64,000 bases of DNA from UMGS1052 sp045532035 (GCA_045532035.1 JAZSFD010000048.1:51255-115254), one strand, 5' to 3'. Numbered from the stretch's first letter, positions 51,406 through 59,454 are shown. Notes: a model not told the origin generated them from the letters alone. Numbers and translations: made by a program.

Positions 51406-52239
51406 ATGAAGTTTCAATATCTCGGCACTTCGGCCTCAGAAGGTGTGCCTGCCGTTTTTTGCGAATGTGAAATGTGCAACGAGGTTCGCCGCCGCGGCGG
51501 ACGGGATCTCAGAACACGAAGCTGTGCTGTCATCAACGACAAGGTCATGCTCGATTTCGGTCCTGAAGCATATGTTCAGTCGGTGAGATTCGGCGTGCAT
51601 CTTTCAAAGATCAGGCATCTGCTTGTAACCCACCCCCACACAGATCATTTTCAGATGAACAATTTCCCTCTGCGCGGCGGATTTTGGGGAATGAACCTTT
51701 GCGAGGATGTTATGACCGTCTATGGCGGTAAAGAGGTTTTTGAAAGAGTCAGCGAATATCTGGAAACAGGCAGGGAGGTCACCCGACCGCATTTCGCGGC
51801 AAAAAAGCTTACAGCCTTTGAGCCTTTTGAGGACGACGAATACAAGTTCATCCCGTTGCGTGCTCAGCACGATCCGTCCATCGAATGTCTTTTCTATCTT
51901 GTGGAAGACAAAAAGGAAAACAAGCGCGTGCTTTATATCCACGACACCGAAAACGACATCGACGATTCGCTTGATTTCATCAAGGGTATTCATTGCGATA
52001 TGGTCTCGTTTGACTGCACTATGGCTCGCGGCTTTGTGAAAAAGGGCGAGCGGCACATGGGTATTCAGAACGACCTTCTTGTCCGCGACAAACTCATCGA
52101 AAACGGCGTTGTCGATTCATCCACAAGGCTTGTTTGCAGTCACATCTGCCATCACAAGGGATTTTATGACGATCTTGCCCGTGATTTTGCCAAGGAAGGC
52201 TTTGAGCTGGCGTATGACGGAATGATAATTGAATTATAA
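51406..52239 (+). CDS. Metallo-beta-lactamase-fold hydrolase, PhnP-like
   Basis: This 277-residue protein has the metallo-hydrolase signature HLLVTHPHTDHFQMNN (HxHxDH), a lead strand MKFQYLGTSASEGVPAVFCE with a C.C cluster (FCECEMC, zinc-like), and later His/Asp blocks RAQHDPSIEC, YIHDTENDID and CSHICHHKGF. The arrangement resembles PhnP, the phosphoribosyl cyclic-phosphate phosphodiesterase. The start has AAAAGGAG. It follows the rhamnosidase by 18 bases, so it may belong to that sugar operon. The hydrolysed ester is unknown. Confidence 0.85.
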   Translation: MKFQYLGTSASEGVPAVFCECEMCNEVRRRGGRDLRTRSCAVINDKVMLDFGPEAYVQSVRFGVHLSKIRHLLVTHPHTDHFQMNNFPLRGGFWGMNLCEDVMTVYGGKEVFERVSEYLETGREVTRPHFAAKKLTAFEPFEDDEYKFIPLRAQHDPSIECLFYLVEDKKENKRVLYIHDTENDIDDSLDFIKGIHCDMVSFDCTMARGFVKKGERHMGIQNDLLVRDKLIENGVVDSSTRLVCSHICHHKGFYDDLARDFAKEGFELAYDGMIIEL

Positions 52240-52240
52240 G

Positions 52241-52515
52241 AATGCGAGCCGACGGAATCGTCGGCTCGTGAGCTTGTCGCAAAACCTAATGAAAGTTTTT
52301 GATAAACCTTTTTTCAAAAAGGTTTCGGTGTCGAGAGGCAGCACCTCTCGTCGCTCTCCGCAGAGAGCGAAACGCTTTTTGTGCTTAAAAAGCGCAGAAA
52401 GGGTGAATTGCACGCAGTGCAAGAGGGAAACCCTCGCCGGGGGTTTCCCTCAAATTTGTTTGAAAAACACTTTATCGACAGACTGGCGAGCCGACGATTT
52501 CGTCGGCTCGTTTTT
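52241..52515. repeat. Array of seven or more consecutive hairpins between two copies of one stem-loop
   Basis: The stretch opens with CGAGCCGACG/CGTCGGCTCG (52245-52268) and closes with the same arms (52487-52510). Between them are, in order: AAACCTTTT/AAAAGGTTT (about 52304-52325); CGAGAGG/CCTCTCG (52332-52350); CGCTCTC/GAGAGCG (52352-52369); CGCTTTTT/AAAAAGCG (about 52373-52394); TTGCAC/GTGCAA (52408-52422); and GAGGGAAACCC/GGGTTTCCCTC (52423-52451). No convincing gene is present. It looks like a dispersed structured repeat or a non-coding RNA placed in a terminator, with duplication of the stem. Confidence 0.75.
52487..52515 (+). terminator. Terminator at the end of the hairpin array
   Basis: CGAGCCGACG and its complement with loop ATTT are followed by TTTTT. 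The first copy at 52245 lacks the T run. Confidence 0.75.
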
Positions 52516-52545
52516 GTTATAGCGCAGGTGCAATACTCGTTTGAC

Positions 52546-52578
52546 AAAAGCATAACACGGTTCATGTGTTATGCTTTT
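52546..52578. terminator. Terminator of the small XRE regulator gene
   Basis: AAAAGCATAACAC pairs with GTGTTATGCTTTT across a seven-base loop. Runs on both sides let it work in both directions; it lies immediately after the minus-strand regulator stop. Confidence 0.75.
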
Positions 52579-52579
52579 G

Positions 52580-52822
52580 TTATTTTATTTCTTGTTCAAG
52601 CGATTGAAATTCGGCACAGTCAAAAAAATCTATAAGCGAAATATTCAAACCGTCGCAAAGCATTTTCAGGGTGACTATACCCGGGTTTTTGCTCTTGCCG
52701 TACAGGATGTTTTTTATCGTAGATGGAGCAACAGCCGATTCTGTCGCAAGCTTGTGTATCGCCATGTTTCTTTCGTCACACAATTTCATCAATCTGTTTT
52801 TTACTGCGGTATAAGTGTCCAT
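52580..52822 (-). CDS. XRE-family helix-turn-helix regulator
   Basis: This 80-residue DNA-binding protein has the Cro/C1-type pattern: NRLMKLCDERNMAIHKLATE, then SAVAPSTIKNILYGKSKNPG, IVTLKMLCDGLNISLIDFFD. This form (Y-G-K-S-K-N-P) is common for small stand-alone regulators in Clostridia. The start at 52822 has GGGAG upstream. It is divergent from the zinc-ribbon gene. Two GGGCTAT-type sites and a palindrome lie between and are probable operators, so it likely represses its own and the divergent promoter. Confidence 0.85.
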   Translation of the reverse strand: MDTYTAVKNRLMKLCDERNMAIHKLATESAVAPSTIKNILYGKSKNPGIVTLKMLCDGLNISLIDFFDCAEFQSLEQEIK

Positions 52823-52842
52823 AATCAATCTCCCAATTGCAA

Positions 52843-52915
52843 TTATAGGCTAATTATAGACTTTTATTCTTGACAAAATGGGCTATATATGATACAATCG
52901 GGCTATAAATAGCCC
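52843..52915. promoter_or_regulatory. Promoter and palindromic operator in the divergent intergenic region
   Basis: On the plus strand TTGACA (52870-52875) and TACAAT (52893-52898) have 17-base spacing. The palindrome GGGCTATAAATAGCCC is at 52900-52915, overlapping the expected transcription start. Further GGCTATA-like halves are at 52880-52887 and, on the regulator side, TATAGGCTAATTATA near 52845. This fits autoregulation by the XRE protein and repression of the zinc-ribbon operon. Confidence 0.6.
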
Positions 52916-53035
52916 TAAAGCAGCACCAGAAGCCATGATTCGACATTTTGCATCCATATGCGAGCTTTCGAAAGGAGGCTGCAATTAAGTATTAATCCAA
53001 TTGTCTTTCAATAAATATGCTATAAGGAGAAAATT

Positions 53036-53671
53036 ATGTATTGCAAAAAATGCGGAAAGCAAACATCGGGCAGCAATGAATATTGTGAGGATTGCAGACC
53101 TTTCAACATAACTCAAGCAAAAATTCCATCCGAAGCCAATCGAAAGAAAATATGTTGTCCCAAATGCAAATCAAGGAATTATCAAATTGTCACAAACACG
53201 ACAGTTAGTTCTGAAACTACCGGCGGGGGCTATTCCGCAAGCAAAGGATGCTGCGGTTTTATGGCTTTCGGCGGTTTGGGACTTCTTTGCGGAGCCTGCG
53301 GCAGCAAATCCAAGACAACTGTAACGAGCACAAGCACAAACATCTGGGTCTGCCGTGACTGCGGAAATAAATTCAGAGACCTGCAAGAAATAGAAAAAGA
53401 TAGGCAAGCAGCCATTTCTTCAAGAAAATGGATTCCAATTTCACTTTATATCTTTGCAATATTTGTTATGCTTGTTATTATTCTTAGCACCTGTGCTATT
53501 GGGGCTAATCATATCGAAAGTGCTATAACAGCGAGTCTGATTGTTGGTTTACCGATAGTTATAATTATAGTTGTTATGGCAAAGGTTTTTGCCTCGTGGC
53601 TGGATAAGGAAATCGGTGCTTTGTACGAAGAAAAAAGAAACATTGAAGAAAACGGATATACAGATGAATAA
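53036..53671 (+). CDS. Double zinc-ribbon membrane protein
   Basis: This 211-residue protein starts with MYCKKCGKQTSGSNEYCEDC, a zinc ribbon with two CxxC pairs. A second ribbon is CPKCKSRNYQIV and WVCRDCGNKF, with a Gly/Cys-rich hydrophobic stretch (KGCCGFMAFGGLGLLCGACG) between. Two membrane helices follow (about 133-155 and 165-187). It has a strong GGAG ribosome site. The stop overlaps the start of the DUF2085 gene by eight bases, so the pair is translated together. The role is unknown; the operon may be controlled by the divergent XRE protein. Confidence 0.8.
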   Translation: MYCKKCGKQTSGSNEYCEDCRPFNITQAKIPSEANRKKICCPKCKSRNYQIVTNTTVSSETTGGGYSASKGCCGFMAFGGLGLLCGACGSKSKTTVTSTSTNIWVCRDCGNKFRDLQEIEKDRQAAISSRKWIPISLYIFAIFVMLVIILSTCAIGANHIESAITASLIVGLPIVIIIVVMAKVFASWLDKEIGALYEEKRNIEENGYTDE

Positions 53672-54032
53672 GCTGTATCCTGTTTTGTTCAACTTTGGAA
53701 CTTATGCAGGCTGTCACCAACTGCCCGAAAGAAGCTTTTTTATAAAGGGCTATCAATTCCCCGTTTGCGCAAGATGTACGGGAGTGCTCATAGGTTATAT
53801 TTTATGTCCTATATTGCATTTTGTCCGGGGCACAAGACCGGTAATTTGTATATTGGGATGCTTCATTATGTTTATGGATTGGTTTATTCAATATCTTGAC
53901 ATAAAAGAATCCACAAATGTCAGACGGCTGATTACAGGTATTCTCGGCGGGTACGGAGTCATGGGAATACAGTTGCTTTGTTTGAAATCAATTATCCGGT
54001 TTGTTTATAGTTATATTTCGGCTTATTTTTGA
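53664..54032 (+). CDS. DUF2085 membrane protein
   Basis: This 122-residue protein carries the DUF2085 signature: CHQLPERSFFIKGYQFPVCA, then RCTGVLIGYI. Three to four membrane segments follow. The conserved Cys and His suggest metal or redox binding, but no biochemical role is known for the family. It overlaps the zinc-ribbon gene and is probably in the same small membrane module. Confidence 0.82.
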   Translation: MNKLYPVLFNFGTYAGCHQLPERSFFIKGYQFPVCARCTGVLIGYILCPILHFVRGTRPVICILGCFIMFMDWFIQYLDIKESTNVRRLITGILGGYGVMGIQLLCLKSIIRFVYSYISAYF

Positions 54033-54075
54033 AAAAAGCCAAGGGGAATCTGTTGATTCCTCCTTGGCTTTTTGT
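54033..54075 (+). terminator. Terminator after the DUF2085 gene
   Basis: AAAAAAGCCAAGG pairs with CCTTGGCTTTTT through an inner part with bulges, and a T run follows. Confidence 0.7.
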
Positions 54076-54119
54076 TAATTGTAAAATAAAATGATCCCGC
54101 TTGTCTTACCCAGGCTTTC

Positions 54120-54886
54120 TCAGCTGTATTTCGTCACATACTCCCTCGGGGTCATTTCTGTGGCGCGGCGGAACTCGTGGGAAAAATAGCTGATGCTGTC
54201 AAATCCGCATTTTAACGCCACCTCGGTCACCGAAAAAAGACCTGTTCGAAGATACGCCTTGGCATTTTCGATACGTACCTTTTTGATATACGCCGCAGGA
54301 GAATCGCCTGTGGCTGAATTGAATTCTTTTCTGAAATATACCTCACTGACCTGTGCATCCTGCGCAAGAGACGCCACCGAGAGCGATGGGTCCGAAAAAC
54401 CGCGGTCGATAAAGTCTTTTGCTTTTTTGATCCTTGGGTTCATGATCTTGCCGTGTTTTGTCAGATATTCATGCCGCGCTTCGGCGAGAATGCCATAAAA
54501 CATCGACATACAGTAAAGGTCATTTTCGCGGCCGAGCTTGAAACGGGTGACAAGCTCTGAATAAAGATTGTTGAAGACAACAGGATATGACGGTGTGATG
54601 AGCTCGGGCAAAAGATCGTCATATTCCTCCGCCACCGTGAAATGTACACCAAAAGCCGTGCCTGTCTCGGAAACCTCAGTGTTGTACGAAAGTCCTTTCG
54701 GCACATAAGTGAGAGTGCCGGGAGTTGAAACAAAGCTTTTTTCGGGACATTCGATGCTCACCCTGCCGCTAAGGCGGAAGGTAAGAGCGTGATGAGATCT
54801 TCCGGGGACAAAAACACTTTTGTTTTTTTAAATTCATAGCTGAAAACAAGGATGGATGTCACTGTTATTTTTTCTTCAAAAAACAT
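54120..54886 (-). pseudogene. AraC-family regulator, frameshifted in a homopolymer
   Basis: The full gene starts at 54886: MFFEEKITVTSILVFSYEFK continues in one frame to a run of seven A (minus strand; T at 54823-54829). After it, the correct frame reads NKSVFVPGRSHHALTFRLSG then RVSIECPEKSFVSTPGTLTY, which needs eight A. The remaining part has an intact AraC DNA-binding domain with two helix-turn-helices: SVASLAQDAQVSEVYFRKEF and SVTEVALKCGFDSISYFSHE. The total length, 767 bases, is one short of a multiple of three. The sensor half has a cupin-like fold typical of sugar regulators. A separate start at 54761 inside the gene would lack about 40 residues. Confidence 0.75.
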
Positions 54887-55048
54887 TTGAAATATCGACC
54901 TTTTCAAGCTTTTTTTGTTTGAATTATATCATTGTTTTTCGAAAAAATCAAGTTTCGATTTCTTAAAATCCATAACGATTTGTTGTTGAATTTGTGCGCG
55001 CTTGTCTTTATAATAAAAGCAATACATATTCTGAAAGGAATCAAGAAC

Positions 55049-55969
55049 ATGACAGAGCTCAAAAAACATATTGAACAGGCGGCAAAAAAAGAGGGTATTG
55101 ACCTCATCGGTTTTGCCGACAAATCCCGTTTTGACGCACTTCCTCCCCACAACAATCCCTTTGCGATCTTCCCCGAGGGAAAGACAGTTATCCTTGTGGG
55201 AAAAAGAATCTGCCGCGGTGCTTTGCGCGGAGTTGAAGAGGGAACAAACTTCGGCGACTACAGTCTCTTCGGCAAAAACTGGCTGGAGGATGAATTTCTT
55301 GCCATTTCCTGCTATGGCGTTGTCAGCGCCATTGAGGACATGGGTTGGGAGGCAGTTCCCGTTTTCCCGAATCCCGCAGAAGCAGCCCCCTCAGGCGTTT
55401 CAGTGGCAGAGGGTCGTCCCGAGCCCAATGTTTTCCCCGACTTTGATTATGCGGCAGTTGCCTGCGGTCTTTGCGAAATATCCTTTGCAGGAATTCCGCT
55501 TTCCGAAAAATACGGCTCGCGCCAGCGTTTCCATATGATAATCACCGATGCCGAGCTTGAGCCCACCCCCATTATGGAAAAAAGCATCTGCGACAGATGC
55601 GGAAAATGTGTCGCATCCTGTCCTCTCGGTGCAATATCTGCCGACAAGACCCACACAGTTGAGATTTGCGGAAAGAAAATGACTGTTGCCGACATCGATT
55701 ATGACAAATGCAAAGTCTGCAAAAACGGCGCTTGCGCCAACCGTTTCTCTGCCGCCGCACGCCCCGACAGAATTGCGGCTCTTTGCAACCGCACCTGCCT
55801 TACACACCTTGAAGAAGAAAAGCTTGTCGGAAATCTTTTCGAGGAAAGCTTCAGAAAGCGTGAAGCCTGGGCGCTTGACGAAAAAGGAAAATTTGCCGAG
55901 AGAGACACAGAAGCTGCCAATGTTCTCGGCGGTAATTTCAGCAAAGACGGAGACAGGAGTGCAAAATAA
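55049..55969 (+). CDS. 4Fe-4S reductase related to epoxyqueuosine reductase (QueG-like)
   Basis: This 306-residue protein has a cobalamin/iron-sulfur reductase-like N-terminal domain (GIDLIGFADKSRFDALPP, FPEGKTVILVGKRICRGALR) and a ferredoxin block with CDRCGKCVASCPLGA followed by a second Cys group (DYDKCKVCKNGACANRF). Sequence and the order of domains match QueG relatives found singly or in tandem with a paralogue in Clostridia. The start at 55049 is set by AAAGGAATC. Its stop overlaps the next start (TAATG), and the next gene is a paralogue. The substrate is not known; it need not be queuosine. Confidence 0.75.
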   Translation: MTELKKHIEQAAKKEGIDLIGFADKSRFDALPPHNNPFAIFPEGKTVILVGKRICRGALRGVEEGTNFGDYSLFGKNWLEDEFLAISCYGVVSAIEDMGWEAVPVFPNPAEAAPSGVSVAEGRPEPNVFPDFDYAAVACGLCEISFAGIPLSEKYGSRQRFHMIITDAELEPTPIMEKSICDRCGKCVASCPLGAISADKTHTVEICGKKMTVADIDYDKCKVCKNGACANRFSAAARPDRIAALCNRTCLTHLEEEKLVGNLFEESFRKREAWALDEKGKFAERDTEAANVLGGNFSKDGDRSAK

Positions 55970-56970
55970 TGAAGCTTACTTCTCAAATGATAAAGGACAA
56001 GGCGAAGGAGCTGGGTATCGATTGCATCGCCATCGGTAACATCGAACGCTTCAAGGATGCCCCGCCCCTCATGTCGCCTGTCACCTATTTCCCCGAAGCA
56101 AAATCAGTTATTGCCATTGCCATGCATCCCCGCGGAACCTATCGCGGAATCGAAGAGGGCACCCACTGGCACAATTATACATTCTATTCTTACAGTAAGC
56201 TCAATTCGCTTTTCAGACCGAAAAAATCCTATGAGCTTGCCTGCTTCATCGAAGACCACGGTTGGGAAGCCGTAGCCCATTATCCCGCAGTGCCCGAGGG
56301 CAACGGCACAACGAGAGAGCCTGTGGCTCCGGGGAAGCTTCCGCCCGATGTGGTTTGCAGCGTGCGCATCATCGCCGCAGGCTGCGGTCTTGGCGAGGTA
56401 GGCTTTTCAAAGGTCTTCCTTACAGAAAAGTTCGGTCCGCGCGTTCGTCTCGGACTTATCTTCACCGACTGCGAGCTTGAACCCGACCCGATTCTTGACA
56501 CCGGCAGTATCTGTCTGCATTGCGGTGCCTGTCAGCGCGAATGTCCCGGAAACGCGGTGCCTTCGGTGCGCGATCCCGAAAAACGCCTGACCGTCAACTT
56601 CGGCGGCGAAAAGAGCATCTGGTACGGAGATGTGCAAATGGGAAGATGTACCCTTTCACATCACGGCTTCAACAATGAATGCTCGCCCTTCCATAAAAAA
56701 GAGTTCCCCAATATGGCGTTTGATGTCAGAAATTCCGATATGACCGAGGAAGAGGCATATATTCTTACCTACTCGATGACATCTGCAAAATGGGGAAGAA
56801 AGCCCGAAACCAACGCGGTTTTTGACTATTACAACTACATCATGAGCCACACAGGATATTTTGCCATCTGCGGCGCAAGAGGTTGTATCAGAGCCTGCAT
56901 GAACGCTCTTGAAAAGGCAGGCAGGATCGAGAACAAATTCCACAATCAGTTCTACAAAAAACCGTCATAG
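55969..56970 (+). CDS. Paralogous 4Fe-4S reductase, QueG-like, possibly ending early
   Basis: This 333-residue paralogue of the preceding protein shares the N-terminal pattern (GIDCIAIGNIERFKDAPPLM, FPEAKSVIAIAMHPRGTYRG). It has one classic ferredoxin motif CLHCGACQRECPGNAVPSVR, further Cys residues and the ending CGARGCIRACMNALEKAGRI. The TAG at 56968 is followed in the same frame by 38 more codons reading LLSNKPENPSRGVNPYREEY, then LDEKYPGIRKNEYEKKGD before TGA at 57087. This extension has coding character, so the TAG may replace a Trp codon (TGG). It is translationally coupled to the previous gene by TAATG. Confidence 0.75.
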   Translation: MKLTSQMIKDKAKELGIDCIAIGNIERFKDAPPLMSPVTYFPEAKSVIAIAMHPRGTYRGIEEGTHWHNYTFYSYSKLNSLFRPKKSYELACFIEDHGWEAVAHYPAVPEGNGTTREPVAPGKLPPDVVCSVRIIAAGCGLGEVGFSKVFLTEKFGPRVRLGLIFTDCELEPDPILDTGSICLHCGACQRECPGNAVPSVRDPEKRLTVNFGGEKSIWYGDVQMGRCTLSHHGFNNECSPFHKKEFPNMAFDVRNSDMTEEEAYILTYSMTSAKWGRKPETNAVFDYYNYIMSHTGYFAICGARGCIRACMNALEKAGRIENKFHNQFYKKPS

Positions 56971-57106
56971 TTGCTTTCCAACAAGCCCGAAAATCCGTCC
57001 CGCGGTGTTAACCCTTATCGCGAGGAGTATCTTGACGAAAAATATCCCGGAATTCGCAAAAACGAATATGAGAAAAAGGGCGATTGAGCGAATATTGCCC
57101 GATTAT

Positions 57107-57147
57107 AAAAACCGAAAGGGAAGAATTTATCGACCCTTTCGGTTTTT
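57107..57147. terminator. Terminator between the reductase and nitroreductase genes
   Basis: AAAAACCGAAAGGG pairs with CCCTTTCGGTTTTT across a 13-base loop. It lies between convergent genes and has runs on both sides. Confidence 0.8.
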
Positions 57148-57149
57148 CC

Positions 57150-57680
57150 TTATTTTCTGTAAATATAGTTTTCTTTTCTCGGACGGGTGACGGGAGCTTC
57201 CGTGCCCTCGGCGCGATAGCCGAGAATACAGTGCCCAACACCGATATAATCGCCGCAGATGCCAAACTCTTTCAGGATCTCCTTGCCCTCGGGAGAATCA
57301 AATTCTTCCTTTGCGCGGTGGATCCAACAGGAATCGACTCCCATCGCATGGGCAGCATTCAGAAGATTTCCCATAACAAGGCTTGCATCCTCAACGCAGG
57401 TGGGAATGCTTCTGTCGGCAAGCACGACGATAATCGTCGGTGCTCCGTAAAAAGGGTCGGAATCGGGATTTCCGATGATGCGGGCATTCATGGCGCGCAG
57501 TCTTTCGCGAAGCGCCTTATCCTGCACCACAATCATTATCGGAGACTGACGGTTCATTCCCGTGGGGGCAAAGGTTCCGGCTCTCAGTATCTCGGAAAGA
57601 GCCGCTTCATCCACCTGCCGTCGAGAATAGCTCCTGACACTTCTGCGCTCACAAAGGTCTTTTATTGTCTTGTTTTCCAT
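57150..57680 (-). CDS. Nitroreductase-family flavoprotein
   Basis: This 176-residue FMN-dependent oxidoreductase has the family N-terminus CERRSVRSYSRRQVDEAALS, then APTGMNRQSPIMIVV and the later VGHCILGYRAEG flavin loop. Members reduce nitro compounds, quinones or flavins with NAD(P)H; the true substrate is open. The start at 57680 follows GAGGAG. It overlaps nothing but lies two bases after the upstream isomerase stop, so both are one operon. Confidence 0.88.
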   Translation of the reverse strand: MENKTIKDLCERRSVRSYSRRQVDEAALSEILRAGTFAPTGMNRQSPIMIVVQDKALRERLRAMNARIIGNPDSDPFYGAPTIIVVLADRSIPTCVEDASLVMGNLLNAAHAMGVDSCWIHRAKEEFDSPEGKEILKEFGICGDYIGVGHCILGYRAEGTEAPVTRPRKENYIYRK

Positions 57681-57682
57681 TA

Positions 57683-58474
57683 TTACTCCTCGTTCATACA
57701 CATTTTTCTGAATTTTTCGATCGCACCATAAGCTTTTTTATAAAAGCTTTCGGCGGACACATCGGCATATATCGGTGCTTTTTTGAAAATCTCAAGGGTA
57801 AGCGTGCCCGAAAAGGGTGAATTTCTTATATGCTCGGCAGCCCTCCGGAAATCAATCTTTCCGTCAAAGGGAATCATGTGCAGATCTCCGTCGTGCTCGC
57901 AAAGATTGTCATGGATGTGGGTATAGACCAGCTTTTTCCCGAAAAGGGGCATAAACTCTCTGCCGTCGGCAAAGCAATGCTCGTGTCCCACATCCCAGCA
58001 GAAACCGACATTTTCGATCTTGTCATAAAGCTCCATAACAAAGGCGAGATTTGCAAGCTTTCGCTGGTTTTCAAAAGCCACCGTGACACCATTTTTGACA
58101 GCGCATTCGACGATGGCATCAAAACGCATCTTTCCCGTATCGCAAATGTGAGGCGCATTGTCGCCCGAGCTCAGATGTACCACCGCGATGGGTATATCAT
58201 AACTGCCGCAACGCTCGATGCAGGAGCAGATGCGATTTTGCATCAGGTCTCCGTCCTCCCCCGTTTTCCAAATATCGTTGATGCCGCTAAAAGGAGCGTG
58301 CAAACTTTCAAAGAAAAGGCCGCTTTTTGCCGCGGCGTTTGCATAACGCTCGGTCTTTTCAAGGTCGTCACAGCCTGTGAAGACCGCATCAAAGCCGATA
58401 GCCTTAAAAAGCGCAAAATTTTCTTCTGGAGAAAGTCCCGATGAGCTTGTATAATTGATGCCGAGACGGTACAT
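57683..58474 (-). CDS. Sugar phosphate isomerase/epimerase (xylose-isomerase-like TIM barrel)
   Basis: This 263-residue protein has the AP-endonuclease-2-like barrel: MYRLGINYTSSSGLSPEENF, metal and substrate blocks VHLSSGDNAPHICDTG, VAFENQRKLANLAFVMELYD and CWDVGHEHCFADG, then HIHDNLCEHDGDLHMIPFDG and LTLEIFKKAPI. These proteins isomerise or epimerise sugars or sugar phosphates. Here it is the first gene of a pair with a nitroreductase. The start at 58474 follows GGAAGGAA. This is one of four related barrels in the window. Confidence 0.88.
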   Translation of the reverse strand: MYRLGINYTSSSGLSPEENFALFKAIGFDAVFTGCDDLEKTERYANAAAKSGLFFESLHAPFSGINDIWKTGEDGDLMQNRICSCIERCGSYDIPIAVVHLSSGDNAPHICDTGKMRFDAIVECAVKNGVTVAFENQRKLANLAFVMELYDKIENVGFCWDVGHEHCFADGREFMPLFGKKLVYTHIHDNLCEHDGDLHMIPFDGKIDFRRAAEHIRNSPFSGTLTLEIFKKAPIYADVSAESFYKKAYGAIEKFRKMCMNEE

Positions 58475-58597
58475 GGCAAGTCTTCCTTCCATCGTTTGTA
58501 TATCAGTATTATATCACCGCAAAAAGTCGATGTCAACACAAGTAAAAGCTCAAAAATGTAACCTTTTATGTTGTTTGCCCTATTTTCACAAATTAGG

Positions 58598-58626
58598 TTG
58601 ACAACAAAAAAAATCTTTGCTATACT
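58598..58626 (+). promoter_or_regulatory. Promoter of the third sugar isomerase gene
   Basis: Consensus TTGACA (58598-58603) and TATACT (58621-58626) are separated by 17 bases, giving a leader of about 45 bases. Confidence 0.75.
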
Positions 58627-58679
58627 AAATTTAACGGCGTATGCCGAAAAACAGATTTCGAAAGCTGAGGTATAAAACT

Positions 58680-59441
58680 ATGGCAAGAACAGAATACGGT
58701 CTTCAGATTTACTCTGTCCGTGACATCACAGAGGATTCCATGAAGCTGGCTCTCATGAAAATTTCTGAAATGGGTTACAAATATGTTGAATTTGCGGGAT
58801 TTTTTGACTATCTCCCCGAACAGATAAAAATCTGGCTCGACAGCTTCGGTCTTGAATGCTCGGGAACTCACACAGGCATACAGGCACTCACCCCAGAAAA
58901 CATCGACGAGACCATCAGATATCACAAGGTCATCGGATGCGACAATCTCATCGTTCCGTGGTGTGACTGGTCGGATGCTCCCGCCACTATTGAAAAGCTC
59001 AACGAAGCCCAGAAGAAGCTTGCCGAAAACGGTATCCGCCTCGGCTATCACAACCATTCCCGCGAGTTCTTCCCCGACGCAAACGGTGTAGTTTTTGAAG
59101 ATGAGCTTTATGAAAAAACAACTCTTGAGCTTGAAATCGACACATTCTGGGCGTTCAACGCAGATCTTGATGTTATCGGCTATCTCGAAGCCCACAAGGA
59201 CAGAATCCGTGTGATTCATCTCAAGGACGGCTTCTCTTCTCCCGCCGAAAACAAAAACTACGATCATGTTCATGATGGTGCAGTCGGCTGCTCGGTAGGC
59301 TCGGGCGCAAACATTATCCCTCAGATCGTTGATTGGGCAAACAAGAACGGAGTTCTCATGGTTATCGAATCCGAAAGCCTCAATCCCACAGGTCTTGAGG
59401 AAGTTGAACGCTGCATCACATATCTGCGCACACTTGACTGA
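58680..59441 (+). CDS. Sugar phosphate isomerase/epimerase
   Basis: This 253-residue barrel starts MARTEYGLQIYSVRDITEDS (Q-x-Y-S-V-R is common in this subgroup) and holds EFAGFFDYLPEQ, the Asn/Glu loop AENGIRLGYHNHSREFFP, LELEIDTFWAFNADLD, IRVIHLKDGFSSP and VMVIESESLNPTGLEE. Related members are often inositol or keto-sugar isomerases. The start at 58680 has GCTGAGG upstream. It has its own promoter and terminator. Specificity is unknown. Confidence 0.88.
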   Translation: MARTEYGLQIYSVRDITEDSMKLALMKISEMGYKYVEFAGFFDYLPEQIKIWLDSFGLECSGTHTGIQALTPENIDETIRYHKVIGCDNLIVPWCDWSDAPATIEKLNEAQKKLAENGIRLGYHNHSREFFPDANGVVFEDELYEKTTLELEIDTFWAFNADLDVIGYLEAHKDRIRVIHLKDGFSSPAENKNYDHVHDGAVGCSVGSGANIIPQIVDWANKNGVLMVIESESLNPTGLEEVERCITYLRTLD

Positions 59442-59454
59442 TAAAAGAAAAACG

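Noticed and set aside
52229..52635. Several 60-100-codon frames in the hairpin array
   Set aside because: They are Arg/Cys/Ser-rich, exist on both strands and follow the palindromes, so a non-coding repeat explains them better.
5601..57087. TAG read as an amino acid in this genome
   Set aside because: TAG ends the SLOG gene (14541) and nadB (35736) at normal protein ends, so a general reassignment is not supported. The two in-frame TAG codons are treated as lesions.
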